Source of the DNA: a virus | Direction: 5' to 3' (one strand) | IMG/VR virus record: IMGVR_UViG_3300008952_000034 | Span: 1 to 64,000 of that record | DNA: 64,000 nt | Shown here: one piece after another, positions 39,231 through 45,941 of the stretch | How positions within the stretch are numbered: position 1 is the first letter of the stretch | Layout: each line of letters begins with the position of its first letter | Translations under genes and position numbers: made by a program | The notes under the pieces: model-generated | The model's input: the letters and a program-made list of their open reading frames with translations, nothing else | What the model was told of the DNA's origin: nothing | Database searches by the model: none

Positions 39231-39264
39231 TTTATTTTCAACTCCTTCTTTCAACATATAATTC

Positions 39265-39292
39265 AGTATAACATGGATGGTAATACCGTCAA
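39265..39292 (-). promoter_or_regulatory. Early promoter (leftward)
   Basis: Minus strand TTGACG, spacer GTATTACCATCCATGT, TATACT. Spacer identical to that of 33550 and 40787. Confidence 0.85.
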
Positions 39293-39327
39293 CCACCTAT
39301 AACCTTCCATTTTATGCGACTTTTTAA

Positions 39328-39603
39328 TCATCTGTGATATAAGGCAAACCTATCTGCGAACTTTTTATGACAAAAAGCCGACGGTCTTGAATAAATTTGA
39401 ACTCTTGAATCGTTTGAATAAATTGAACCACCCCTATACTTTCTTCGAAGTGGCACTATCTTCGCAAGTCTATTTGTCATTTTATGATTTTCAATTGTAT
39501 TTGGTATATCCTTTGCAAAGGCATATTCATATCCGGGTGCCTTATATTGGTTCAACCAATTCTGCATTTCTAAAGGTAAACAGAATTTGACAAGTCTATC
39601 CAT
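39328..39603 (-). CDS. Hypothetical early protein
   Basis: 91 aa basic protein (IVPLRRKYRGGSIYSNDSRV, CHKKFADRFALYHR). One-base overlap with the gene before it. No family recognised. Confidence 0.55.
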   Translation of the reverse strand: MDRLVKFCLPLEMQNWLNQYKAPGYEYAFAKDIPNTIENHKMTNRLAKIVPLRRKYRGGSIYSNDSRVQIYSRPSAFCHKKFADRFALYHR

Positions 39604-39848
39604 TACTTTCCAAAATAAGGTTGATTTAAAAATTTTCCAAAATAGTCATCGTCTCTCTTACCTTTTGCTGGCCTATGACCTAAATAATTGTGACCTTCTC
39701 CAACTACTTGAGGACCATGATCACAACTTATAACCCAACCTGCAGGTCCGTATAATACAGCCTTACCGGAATGAGTTTGACCTTGTTTATTTTGATAAAA
39801 AACTTTATCACCTTTTCTTATCTCGTCATAACATTCATCAGTCCACAT
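39603..39848 (-). CDS. Hypothetical early protein
   Basis: 81 aa with KGDKVFYQNKQGQTHSGKA, an SH3-like or KOW-like beta pattern by eye only. Overlaps neighbours by 11 nt and 1 nt. Confidence 0.55.
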   Translation of the reverse strand: MWTDECYDEIRKGDKVFYQNKQGQTHSGKAVLYGPAGWVISCDHGPQVVGEGHNYLGHRPAKGKRDDDYFGKFLNQPYFGK

Positions 39849-40485
39849 TTACTTTTTCTCCCTTTGAGTAATCTATGATTTCTTTGTTATCACCTATTCT
39901 TTCTGCTTCTAATTGAGCTTCATACTCCGCCATTGATTCTGTGATACCATACAAGTCATCTAACTCTTTACCTTCCGAAGTATTCCAAAATTTATCTGTA
40001 GACCCTTTAGGTACCGTATCAGATATATTCCAACATTGGTCGTCTCCATTATCCCATATTCCCATAAAGTCACAGCCACCTTCATAATAGGTTGTTCTGA
40101 TACTGACATTAGAATTATTGGCTAGGAACTCTTCATAAGCACCAATTGGTGGTGCCCAAGCTGAATCAAATCCAAATGATATTTCTGATTCATCATCATT
40201 AATATAGTTTCTATCAACGCCATAGAACTCATGAATGTCCCATTTCGTAGACCAGTTTTCTACCGCCCAGTCATACCAATTTGAATATCCATACTTCTTC
40301 ATCATTGCTTTATTTTTAGAACCGTCCGCCGTCGTCTCTATTAAGCCTTCTGGCATTGGATGAAAATAATGTAAAAGACCATCTGCTTGTTTTTCGTATT
40401 TTTCGTTCTTAACAATCTTTTCAATCTTATCAATTATCTTATTAGGTCCTGTGATAGTGATATTATTATTGCACCAATTAGGCAT
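39838..40485 (-). CDS. DUF1281-type ferredoxin-like-fold phage protein
   Basis: 215 aa from MPNWCNNNITITGP, the hallmark start of DUF1281/YubB-like proteins found on plasmids and phages; role unknown. The C-terminal half (GFDSAWAPPIGAYEEFL, YEGGCDFMGIW) also fits that family. A GGAGG site 7 nt before this ATG favours it over an ATG 17 codons upstream. Confidence 0.75.
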   Translation of the reverse strand: MPNWCNNNITITGPNKIIDKIEKIVKNEKYEKQADGLLHYFHPMPEGLIETTADGSKNKAMMKKYGYSNWYDWAVENWSTKWDIHEFYGVDRNYINDDESEISFGFDSAWAPPIGAYEEFLANNSNVSIRTTYYEGGCDFMGIWDNGDDQCWNISDTVPKGSTDKFWNTSEGKELDDLYGITESMAEYEAQLEAERIGDNKEIIDYSKGEKVNVD

Positions 40486-40762
40486 TAATAGCCTCCTTGG
40501 ATAAATGTGATCCTGGAACATTCCATCTAGTTCCACCTAATGTTCTAACCAAAACATATTTGATTTTGATCTTCTCAACCTTCGCTTCTAAAAGTGTATT
40601 TCTACGACCTCTAAAAAATACCGTATCACCCACCTTGAATGAATGAGCATTTATAGTATGAAGTTGGTTTCTTCTCAACTTAATAGCATCTACAACTGAA
40701 TCCACTTCTGAACTCTTTAGGCTGTAAATCCCTTTTATTATTGTTTCTAGTTTTTTGTTCAT
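40478..40762 (-). CDS. Hypothetical early protein, SH3-like
   Basis: 94 aa: N-terminal helix, then FKVGDTVFFRGRRNTLLEAKV, an SH3/KOW-like strand pattern like the protein at 39603. First gene after promoter 40787. Confidence 0.58.
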   Translation of the reverse strand: MNKKLETIIKGIYSLKSSEVDSVVDAIKLRRNQLHTINAHSFKVGDTVFFRGRRNTLLEAKVEKIKIKYVLVRTLGGTRWNVPGSHLSKEAINA

Positions 40763-40786
40763 ATATTCAACTCTCCTTTATTATTC

Positions 40787-40814
40787 ATTATAACATGGAT
40801 GGTAATACCGTCAA
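40787..40814 (-). promoter_or_regulatory. Early promoter (leftward)
   Basis: Minus strand TTGACG, spacer GTATTACCATCCATGT, TATAAT. Best-conserved member of the family. Confidence 0.9.
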
Positions 40815-40819
40815 CCTCA

Positions 40820-41062
40820 CTATTCTACCCATATTTCTTGACTTTTTAAAGCATCTTCAATCGTTGCTCTATTAGATTTGGTATAAACATAGAAGATTGA
40901 AGAATTCATTTCTTCTCCATCTACTACGGCATCTATACCTGCATATTTTAAAGCATTTTGAATTGACGGTACGATACTTCTATCTTCGTCTAAATCCCAA
41001 TCGCCTAAATCTTCTACGGCGAAAGTATGTTTATGACTTTCAACTTGTCCTTCATAACTCAT
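40820..41062 (-). CDS. Hypothetical early protein
   Basis: 80 aa acidic protein (FAVEDLGDWDLDEDRSIVPS, YVYTKSNRATIEDALK). Last gene before promoter 40787; one-base overlap upstream. No family recognised. Confidence 0.55.
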   Translation of the reverse strand: MSYEGQVESHKHTFAVEDLGDWDLDEDRSIVPSIQNALKYAGIDAVVDGEEMNSSIFYVYTKSNRATIEDALKSQEIWVE

Positions 41063-41268
41063 TATTTTATTCCTCCTATTTCTAAAATTGTATCTTTAAT
41101 AATTTGATGTCTTTCTTCATGTACCGATGCTCCCCAAGTACCTTCTTCGGTCTTCTCTATAACTTTCCCTGTCAATACCGCACCTTGATATATTTTTGAT
41201 GCGGTACTGACCTCTTCTACTGGTGTAAGGAGCATGACTAATCCTGTTATCAATCCTGTGACATTCAT
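41062..41268 (-). CDS. Small exported or membrane protein
   Basis: 68 aa with a hydrophobic N-terminus (VTGLITGLVMLLTPVEEVS) like a signal peptide; mature part has WGASVHEERHQII. Overlaps the next upstream gene by 4 nt. Confidence 0.52.
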   Translation of the reverse strand: MNVTGLITGLVMLLTPVEEVSTASKIYQGAVLTGKVIEKTEEGTWGASVHEERHQIIKDTILEIGGIK

Positions 41269-41393
41269 ATCAATTTCACCAATATAATAATTTGTAGAAC
41301 TATAATCACAACTGGAAGGATTGTTCTAACCAATTCCATAGTGTGGTTATATTCATCTAGTTTTCTTTCTAAATAATTTCTTTTATTTTTCAT
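41265..41393 (-). CDS. Mini membrane protein, 42 aa
   Basis: 42 aa: charged N-terminus (KNKRNYLERKLDEYN) and one C-terminal helix (TILPVVIIVLQIIILV). ATGA overlaps at both ends. Confidence 0.5.
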   Translation of the reverse strand: MKNKRNYLERKLDEYNHTMELVRTILPVVIIVLQIIILVKLI

Positions 41394-41659
41394 CTAAACT
41401 TGCTTTCTAAATTTCCTAAATGGATATCTACCCAATCTTCTAATTCATCTGCGAACCCTTTATACTCTTCAAAAGTATATCCTAATTCTTCTGCTTTCTT
41501 TTTAAATCTATGAGCAACTGATTTTGGTCCCATCAAAGCATCGTCACCATTCCATGAACATACACCTTCTGTGAAGTTTCCTAATTCATATTGCTCTATG
41601 AAATTATCATAAAGTTCTTCTAAACTTTGTTTGATTTTTTCTTTAACTATTTCTACCAT
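41390..41659 (-). CDS. Hypothetical early protein
   Basis: 89 aa helical acidic protein (EKIKQSLEELYDNFIEQYE, YKGFADELEDWVDIHLG). Overlaps the genes before and after by 7 and 4 nt. Confidence 0.55.
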   Translation of the reverse strand: MVEIVKEKIKQSLEELYDNFIEQYELGNFTEGVCSWNGDDALMGPKSVAHRFKKKAEELGYTFEEYKGFADELEDWVDIHLGNLESKFR

Positions 41660-41967
41660 AATCTCCCTTGGCTAATCGACATTCCATTTTCATCATAATT
41701 CATATATTCGTCCCAAAATTCTTCTGTCTCTTTTTCTCTTAACAGATTTGAATGTAATTGGTTCTCTTCATTTATTAAATCTAATGTTCTAAAGTCTGCC
41801 AACATATCTTCAAAAGGTATTTGGTCGTTGCTATTCCATCTAACAACTCCTTCTTTATCAATATAGGCACCTGTGTGACCATTAGTACCATTAAAATTAT
41901 CTCTAATTTGGTCTTCGTTGTATCCACTACCGTTTCTATTATTGTATCCTATCATTGAATTTGACAT
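41653..41967 (-). CDS. Early protein with SMSIxxGRLW-type tail
   Basis: 104 aa, Asn/Gly-rich start (IGYNNRNGSGYNEDQ) and C-terminus GMSISQGRLW, nearly the same tail as the 71-aa protein at 32986. No family recognised. Confidence 0.55.
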   Translation of the reverse strand: MSNSMIGYNNRNGSGYNEDQIRDNFNGTNGHTGAYIDKEGVVRWNSNDQIPFEDMLADFRTLDLINEENQLHSNLLREKETEEFWDEYMNYDENGMSISQGRLW

Positions 41968-42221
41968 TAGTTTTTCTCCTTACCTGAGTACCAAGGTGAT
42001 TTATAAGTGTGGTCTCCGCCAACGGCTTCAACTTCTCTCCAAGGACCTTTGATACTGAAACTATATGGATTGACCATTGCTCCAGGATTTTTAAACATTC
42101 TTTCTAAAATTCTTCTGCATTTAGACAAAGTAAACGGTCCACCATAAATTGTATAATCTTCTAAACCGTCTTCGCCCATTTCCATTTCTGTGATATAAAA
42201 TTGTTTTCTATTTTTTAGCAT
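41967..42221 (-). CDS. Hypothetical early protein
   Basis: 84 aa (KNRKQFYITEMEMGEDGLEDY, PFTLSKCRRILERMFKNPG). First gene of the whole leftward early region; GAAGGAGTTGAA leader and promoter 42245 fix the start at 42221. Confidence 0.6.
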   Translation of the reverse strand: MLKNRKQFYITEMEMGEDGLEDYTIYGGPFTLSKCRRILERMFKNPGAMVNPYSFSIKGPWREVEAVGGDHTYKSPWYSGKEKN

Positions 42222-42244
42222 TTCAACTCCTTCTTTCATACTTC

Positions 42245-42272
42245 AGTATAACATAGGTCTAGTACCCGTCAA
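42245..42272 (-). promoter_or_regulatory. Early promoter (leftward, first)
   Basis: Minus strand TTGACG, 16-bp spacer, TGT-TATACT. Start of the leftward early region; operators lie 90 bp upstream. Confidence 0.85.
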
Positions 42273-42361
42273 CCTGGTAAAAGAAAATAGGTGAAAATTT
42301 TGGTATATATAAAGCCGAGCAGAAAAGCCAGTAAAATAGCGACTAATTCATCAGATTGAAT

Positions 42362-42457
42362 GGCACTAGATATAGTGTTGGTCTTATTTGAAGACACAAG
42401 ATGTAGTGCCACACGATTTCGTACCGGTTGACAAGATCAACTACAAGATATAGTCTT
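42362..42457. promoter_or_regulatory. Palindromic operator cluster
   Basis: GGCACTAGATATAGTGTT at 42362, GACACAAGATGTAGTGCC at 42393 (31 bp on) and a weaker ACTACAAGATATAGTCTT at 42440 (47 bp on, 31+16). Located between the divergent leftward and rightward early promoters, where no gene fits. Confidence 0.7.
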
Positions 42458-42461
42458 ATCA

Positions 42462-42489
42462 AGTGTAATTGATGAGCTGTCATTACACT
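42462..42489 (+). promoter_or_regulatory. AGTGTAAT inverted-repeat operator (copy 2)
   Basis: AGTGTAATTGA...TCATTACACT arms; same element as at 24664 with one extra T in the left arm. Sits 10 bp upstream of the -35 of the next promoter. Confidence 0.7.
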
Positions 42490-42498
42490 GAAATGATG

Positions 42499-42526
42499 AT
42501 GACATATCAGCAATTCATGTTATAAT
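42499..42526 (+). promoter_or_regulatory. Early promoter (rightward)
   Basis: ATGACA, 16-bp spacer, TGT-TATAAT, then AAAAAGGAGTTGAA leader before the ATG at 42558. Confidence 0.75.
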
Positions 42527-42557
42527 ATATTATAACCAAAAAAAAGGAGTTGAATCA

Positions 42558-42752
42558 ATGCCAATCGTGTCTAAGCAATTTGTAGAGTTCTTAAATGCCC
42601 AAGTCAAATATAAGTCGTACTCTGTTCATCACAAGTATCATCGTCCCGCTTATATCAAATTTAAAACTTATGCTCAAGCCAAATCTTATTGCATAAAGCA
42701 TAATTTAGATCATAGTAGTAGTTGGGTTCTAACTACTGTCAATCATTGTTAG
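42558..42752 (+). CDS. Small basic early protein (paralogue of 24753)
   Basis: 64 aa sharing VKYKSYSVHHKYH, YCIKHNLD and SSWVLTTVNHC with the protein at 24753, 18 kb away. Basic and histidine-rich; no family known. Controlled by the AGTGTAATGA operator. Confidence 0.72.
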   Translation: MPIVSKQFVEFLNAQVKYKSYSVHHKYHRPAYIKFKTYAQAKSYCIKHNLDHSSSWVLTTVNHC

Positions 42753-42778
42753 TAATCTAAACTATCAAATCTAATTTT

Positions 42779-42808
42779 CAGTGTAATTGATGAGCTATCA
42801 TTACACTG
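42779..42808 (+). promoter_or_regulatory. AGTGTAAT inverted-repeat operator (copy 3)
   Basis: AGTGTAATTGATGA...TCATTACACT, almost identical to copy 2 including the centre GATGAGCT. Confidence 0.7.
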
Positions 42809-42817
42809 GAATCATAA

Positions 42818-42845
42818 ATGACATATCAGCAATTCATGTTATAAT
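42818..42845 (+). promoter_or_regulatory. Early promoter (rightward)
   Basis: ATGACA, 16-bp spacer identical to that of 42499, TGT-TATAAT, then GAAAGGAGTTGA before the ATG at 42868. Confidence 0.75.
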
Positions 42846-42867
42846 ATATTATACAGAAAGGAGTTGA

Positions 42868-43137
42868 ATGAATAAAAATGATAAAATGCTTTATCAAAAA
42901 GCATATAAGCAATTAGAAGCAAGAATCGTATCACATCTGCCATTGACTGACATGAGTCAAGCTCATATTAATACAAATTTGAATTTAAAACACTATCTTC
43001 AAACTTGTCAAAGTCATATTAAATATTTTATTAATGATTTGACGAAAGAGCTTAAAAGAGATACTGATCTTTCTAAAGATGATCTTAAAAAAATCGTTAA
43101 GCAATTGACGATAGATTACATCAATACGATTACATAG
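42868..43137 (+). CDS. Hypothetical early protein
   Basis: 89 aa helical, basic protein (LYQKAYKQLEARIVSHLP, KDDLKKIVKQLTIDYINTI). Shares promoter and operator with the 24753/42558 family but not sequence. No family recognised. Confidence 0.6.
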   Translation: MNKNDKMLYQKAYKQLEARIVSHLPLTDMSQAHINTNLNLKHYLQTCQSHIKYFINDLTKELKRDTDLSKDDLKKIVKQLTIDYINTIT

Positions 43138-43146
43138 AAGCGATAT

Positions 43147-43174
43147 GATAATGGGTCAGCGATGGCCCATTATC
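43147..43174 (+). terminator. Hairpin terminator without long T run
   Basis: GATAATGGG pairs with CCCATTATC around a 10-nt loop, 9 nt after the 43137 stop. The T tail is absent, so it may be a weak terminator. Confidence 0.5.
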
Positions 43175-43196
43175 TAAATTACCAAATATACCTAAA

Positions 43197-43385
43197 TTAC
43201 CAAATTGAATCTTCTTTTGGTTTCTTATCTTTGTCAAATTGTTTTGAGTTTGGTGTGTTGTTGGCCAAGTCGTCTAAAAATTTTTCTTCTTCGATTTGAT
43301 TTAATCTTCTCTCAACCGGAAACCTAATCACATTTTTAAATTGAGTAAATTTGATTTGTCTCTTCAACCAATCAATATATTTCAT
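43197..43385 (-). CDS. Small hypothetical protein
   Basis: 62 aa basic/acidic mixed protein (YIDWLKRQIKFTQFKNVIRF). Follows the basic protein at 43391 by 5 nt on the same strand. Confidence 0.5.
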   Translation of the reverse strand: MKYIDWLKRQIKFTQFKNVIRFPVERRLNQIEEEKFLDDLANNTPNSKQFDKDKKPKEDSIW

Positions 43386-43390
43386 ATTGA

Positions 43391-43885
43391 TTATTTTGGT
43401 TTAACAGTTTTTGATTTTAATGGTGGACGAGCACCTGTTTTCGTTCCGCCGAGTTTCGGTGCTGAACCTTTTGTTTTTTTAATCTGAACACCTTTTAATC
43501 TTTTAGCACCTGCTCCAGATCTTTTTGTGATACCTAATTTCTTTCCTGCCGTTCTGGCTTTGATTGATCTTCTCTTTCTAATCTTTGCAGACCTTTGCGG
43601 GTCAGTTTTTTGAAAACAGGTTGATGGTTTGGCAACGATTCTGCCTTTTCTTGGACCGCTCGTGCATCTAAAACCTTTCGTAGGCATTCCACCTTTCTTT
43701 CTTCTAAAAATTTGGCTCACTCCTTCTGAAATTGCAGAATGATCTGACATTTCTAAAATATTACCATCAACCATTTCTGGTACTATATCTTGTGTCAACC
43801 GAGTTGATTGACCACTAGATATTGTGGCACTAGATGTAGTGCCTTCTGAATTTTTTGGTACTACGATGAATTCTTTGATCTTCAT
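43391..43885 (-). CDS. Basic protein with operator-derived N-terminal segment
   Basis: 164 aa; N-terminal third normal, residues 14-36 (TTSSATISSGQSTRLTQDIV) encoded by three palindromic operators, C-terminal half strongly basic (RSAKIRKRRSIKARTAGKK, KGVQIKKTKG). KGFRCTSGPRKGR and PSTCFQK hold two cysteines. Likely a packaged or DNA-associated late protein (inference). ATG exactly 5 nt from a TAAATA box. Confidence 0.6.
   Translation of the reverse strand: MKIKEFIVVPKNSEGTTSSATISSGQSTRLTQDIVPEMVDGNILEMSDHSAISEGVSQIFRRKKGGMPTKGFRCTSGPRKGRIVAKPSTCFQKTDPQRSAKIRKRRSIKARTAGKKLGITKRSGAGAKRLKGVQIKKTKGSAPKLGGTKTGARPPLKSKTVKPK
43779..43843. promoter_or_regulatory. Three palindromic operator-like sites within a gene
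   Basis: GGTACTATATCTTGTGTC at 43779, GACCACTAGATATTGTGG at 43810 (31 bp on) and perfect-arm GGCACTAGATGTAGTGCC at 43826 (16 bp on). They are read as codons by the gene above. Confidence 0.65.
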
Positions 43886-43890
43886 ATCGG

Positions 43891-43896
43891 TATTTA
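43891..43896 (-). promoter_or_regulatory. TAAATA late promoter box
   Basis: GGTAAATA on the minus strand with exactly 5 nt to the ATG at 43885. Confidence 0.6.
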
Positions 43897-43914
43897 CCTA
43901 GACAACTCTGGATA

Positions 43915-43968
43915 GAGAACTGACGAGAACTGACGAGAACTGACGAGAACTAATAGAACTAATAGAAC
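43915..43968 (+). repeat. Tandem 10-bp repeats GAGAACTGAC
   Basis: Three exact GAGAACTGAC units followed by degenerate GAGAACTAAT, AGAACTAAT and AGAACTAAA units. No gene lies between 43886 and 44065. Confidence 0.7.
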
Positions 43969-44051
43969 TAAAGCAATACGAACTGATAGTAGTAACAATA
44001 TATTACAGGGTGCTACATTTTAACAAGATCAACTTCATTGTTGTAAACGGT

Positions 44052-44057
44052 TAAATA
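44052..44057 (+). promoter_or_regulatory. TAAATA late promoter box
   Basis: GTTAAATA box 8 nt before the ATG at 44066. Confidence 0.5.
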
Positions 44058-44065
44058 CAAGCACA

Positions 44066-44302
44066 ATGAAGATATTAGAAGTAATAGGAACAAAAGAAAA
44101 CATAGGACCAGCACCGTCAGGTGTATGCTCTAAACCTACATCATCTTTACCAGCATCTTGGGTATCTTCTTGTAAGTCACAAGGCAAAAGAAAACGTACC
44201 GGGAACCGTGTAGCCAAGCTAGGTGGTAAGACTAAAAAGGTTGCAGGTAAACGAATCAAAGGTAAGAAATACGGTGGACCTTTGCCAGATTATTCAGAAT
44301 AA
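44066..44302 (+). CDS. Small basic protein
   Basis: 78 aa, basic (KSQGKRKRTGNRVAKLGGKT, GKRIKGKKYGGPLPDY). Composition resembles the C-terminal half of the divergent 43391 protein, but no alignment is convincing. Two cysteines in CSKPTSSLPASWVSSC. Confidence 0.55.
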   Translation: MKILEVIGTKENIGPAPSGVCSKPTSSLPASWVSSCKSQGKRKRTGNRVAKLGGKTKKVAGKRIKGKKYGGPLPDYSE

Positions 44303-44355
44303 CAAGCTAAACCAAAGACCTAATAGCGAGCCAATAGCGAGCCATAACTAGGTAT

Positions 44356-45492
44356 ATGCAAATAGGCTTTATAGGATTAGGTAAATTGGGTATGCCATGT
44401 GCAGAAGCAGTTTCAGACAAAGGATTTAATGTGCTTGGATATGATATACTGCCTAAAACCAGTACAAAGATAGATATAAAAGATTCAATACAAGAAGTTA
44501 TAGAACAATCGGATATTGTATTTGTTGCAACTCCTACTCCACATGAAGAAGGATACGATGGAAGAAATCCTACAAGTCATCTGCCACCTAAAGACTTTAA
44601 CTATGATTCAGTAAAAGAAGTTTTAAAAGAATGCAACAAGTATGTTAAGAATGAACAAACACTTACATTAATATCAACAGTACTACCCGGAACAATAAGA
44701 AGAGAACTTGCTCCTATTGTTACAAATACAAGATTGATTTATAATCCTTATCTAATTGCTATGGGTAGTGTAGGTTGGGATATGATTAATCCTGAAATGA
44801 TTATTATAGGCACAATGAAAGGCAATATAGTTACAGCCAATAGAGCAAAACATCTTTTGCATTTCTACGGAAGGATATGCGATAACAATCCTAGAATAGA
44901 ATTTGGCACTTGGGAAGAAGCAGAAGCAATTAAAATATTCTACAACACTTTCATTAGCAACAAACTTGCATTAGTTAATATGATACAAGACGTTGCTGAA
45001 CGTTTGGGCAACATGGATGTTGATATAGTGACCAAAGCACTGGCAAAAAGCACTCAAAGAATTAACAGTCCTGCCTACATGAAAGCAGGTATGGGAGATG
45101 GTGGTGCTTGTCATCCGCGTGATAATATAGCACTTCGTTGGTTAGCAAAAGATATAGGATTAGGATATGACCTATTTCAAAGTATAATGACTGCACGTGA
45201 AAAACAAGCAGAAAATATGGCAAAAGCAATATTAAAATATGGTAAAAACATATACTTTACATCAGACTCTTACAAACCTAACACAAATTTAATAGATGGA
45301 TCATACTCTTTACTCGTACAATATTACGTTAAAAAACATGGTGGAACACTAGTAAATGGTTTTGATACTCCCGTAGAAGTTATTGTAAGGGTGCATGAAA
45401 CAAATAATATAACAGCAGATAATAAAACTGTTATATTTGATCCATGGAGAACATATCCAAAAGCAAATAATGTAGTTTATTATGGTAAATAA
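44356..45492 (+). CDS. UDP-glucose/GDP-mannose dehydrogenase family protein
   Basis: 378 aa, close to full family length. Rossmann IGFIGLGKLGMP at the N-terminus, VFVATPTP near residue 55, TLISTVLPG near 112 and the catalytic cysteine in GDGGACHPRDN near 253. The C-terminal domain has HETNN and IFDPW, as in nucleotide-sugar dehydrogenases. Second such enzyme of the window; product probably an activated sugar acid. Confidence 0.85.
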   Translation: MQIGFIGLGKLGMPCAEAVSDKGFNVLGYDILPKTSTKIDIKDSIQEVIEQSDIVFVATPTPHEEGYDGRNPTSHLPPKDFNYDSVKEVLKECNKYVKNEQTLTLISTVLPGTIRRELAPIVTNTRLIYNPYLIAMGSVGWDMINPEMIIIGTMKGNIVTANRAKHLLHFYGRICDNNPRIEFGTWEEAEAIKIFYNTFISNKLALVNMIQDVAERLGNMDVDIVTKALAKSTQRINSPAYMKAGMGDGGACHPRDNIALRWLAKDIGLGYDLFQSIMTAREKQAENMAKAILKYGKNIYFTSDSYKPNTNLIDGSYSLLVQYYVKKHGGTLVNGFDTPVEVIVRVHETNNITADNKTVIFDPWRTYPKANNVVYYGK

Positions 45493-45516
45493 GTACTATT
45501 ATAGGAGAATTGATAT

Positions 45517-45924
45517 ATGCCAAATTCAGACAACCAAGATGGGGTATTTAATAAATTAACAAAAGAGATTAAGTACCATCACAATAAACCTGATCCAGCT
45601 GATGGGGATCCTGCAAATGATTCAGTTGTAACACAATCCTTTGGTGGCAACATAGAAACAGCAAAATCACATTTTTTTCATGCTGATGCTTTAACTAATA
45701 TGGATACAAATGGTACTCAACTAGATTATGCTATCACAGCTGATGGCAATGGCATTAAATTTACAATCGCTTTTGGTACTAAGGGTGCTGGAACTGCCGA
45801 AGCTGATGATTGGGCGGCTACATGGACAACTACTAAAGATAGTTTACTAGCGGCTAACAAATATGTAAATGTGAGAGCAGATCAATATTGGAGATCGACT
45901 GACGCTACACCTCACTTATTTTAA
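45517..45924 (+). CDS. Putative structural or secreted beta-rich protein
   Basis: 135 aa, Asp/Thr/Asn/Ala-rich, little Lys at the C-terminus; DAWAATW-like and YVNVRADQYWRST segments. Leadered by TAGGAGAATTG after a TAAATA box at 45486, as are the structural proteins at 58402. Composition recalls those small virion proteins, but no alignment is evident. Confidence 0.5.
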   Translation: MPNSDNQDGVFNKLTKEIKYHHNKPDPADGDPANDSVVTQSFGGNIETAKSHFFHADALTNMDTNGTQLDYAITADGNGIKFTIAFGTKGAGTAEADDWAATWTTTKDSLLAANKYVNVRADQYWRSTDATPHLF

Positions 45925-45941
45925 TATAAAAAAGTTTTAAT

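Noticed and set aside
45517-45924. Fourth member of the (L/I)QTA(I/L)R virion family
   Set aside because: Composition and leader are similar, but the signature segment and the NSxTExTY block are absent.
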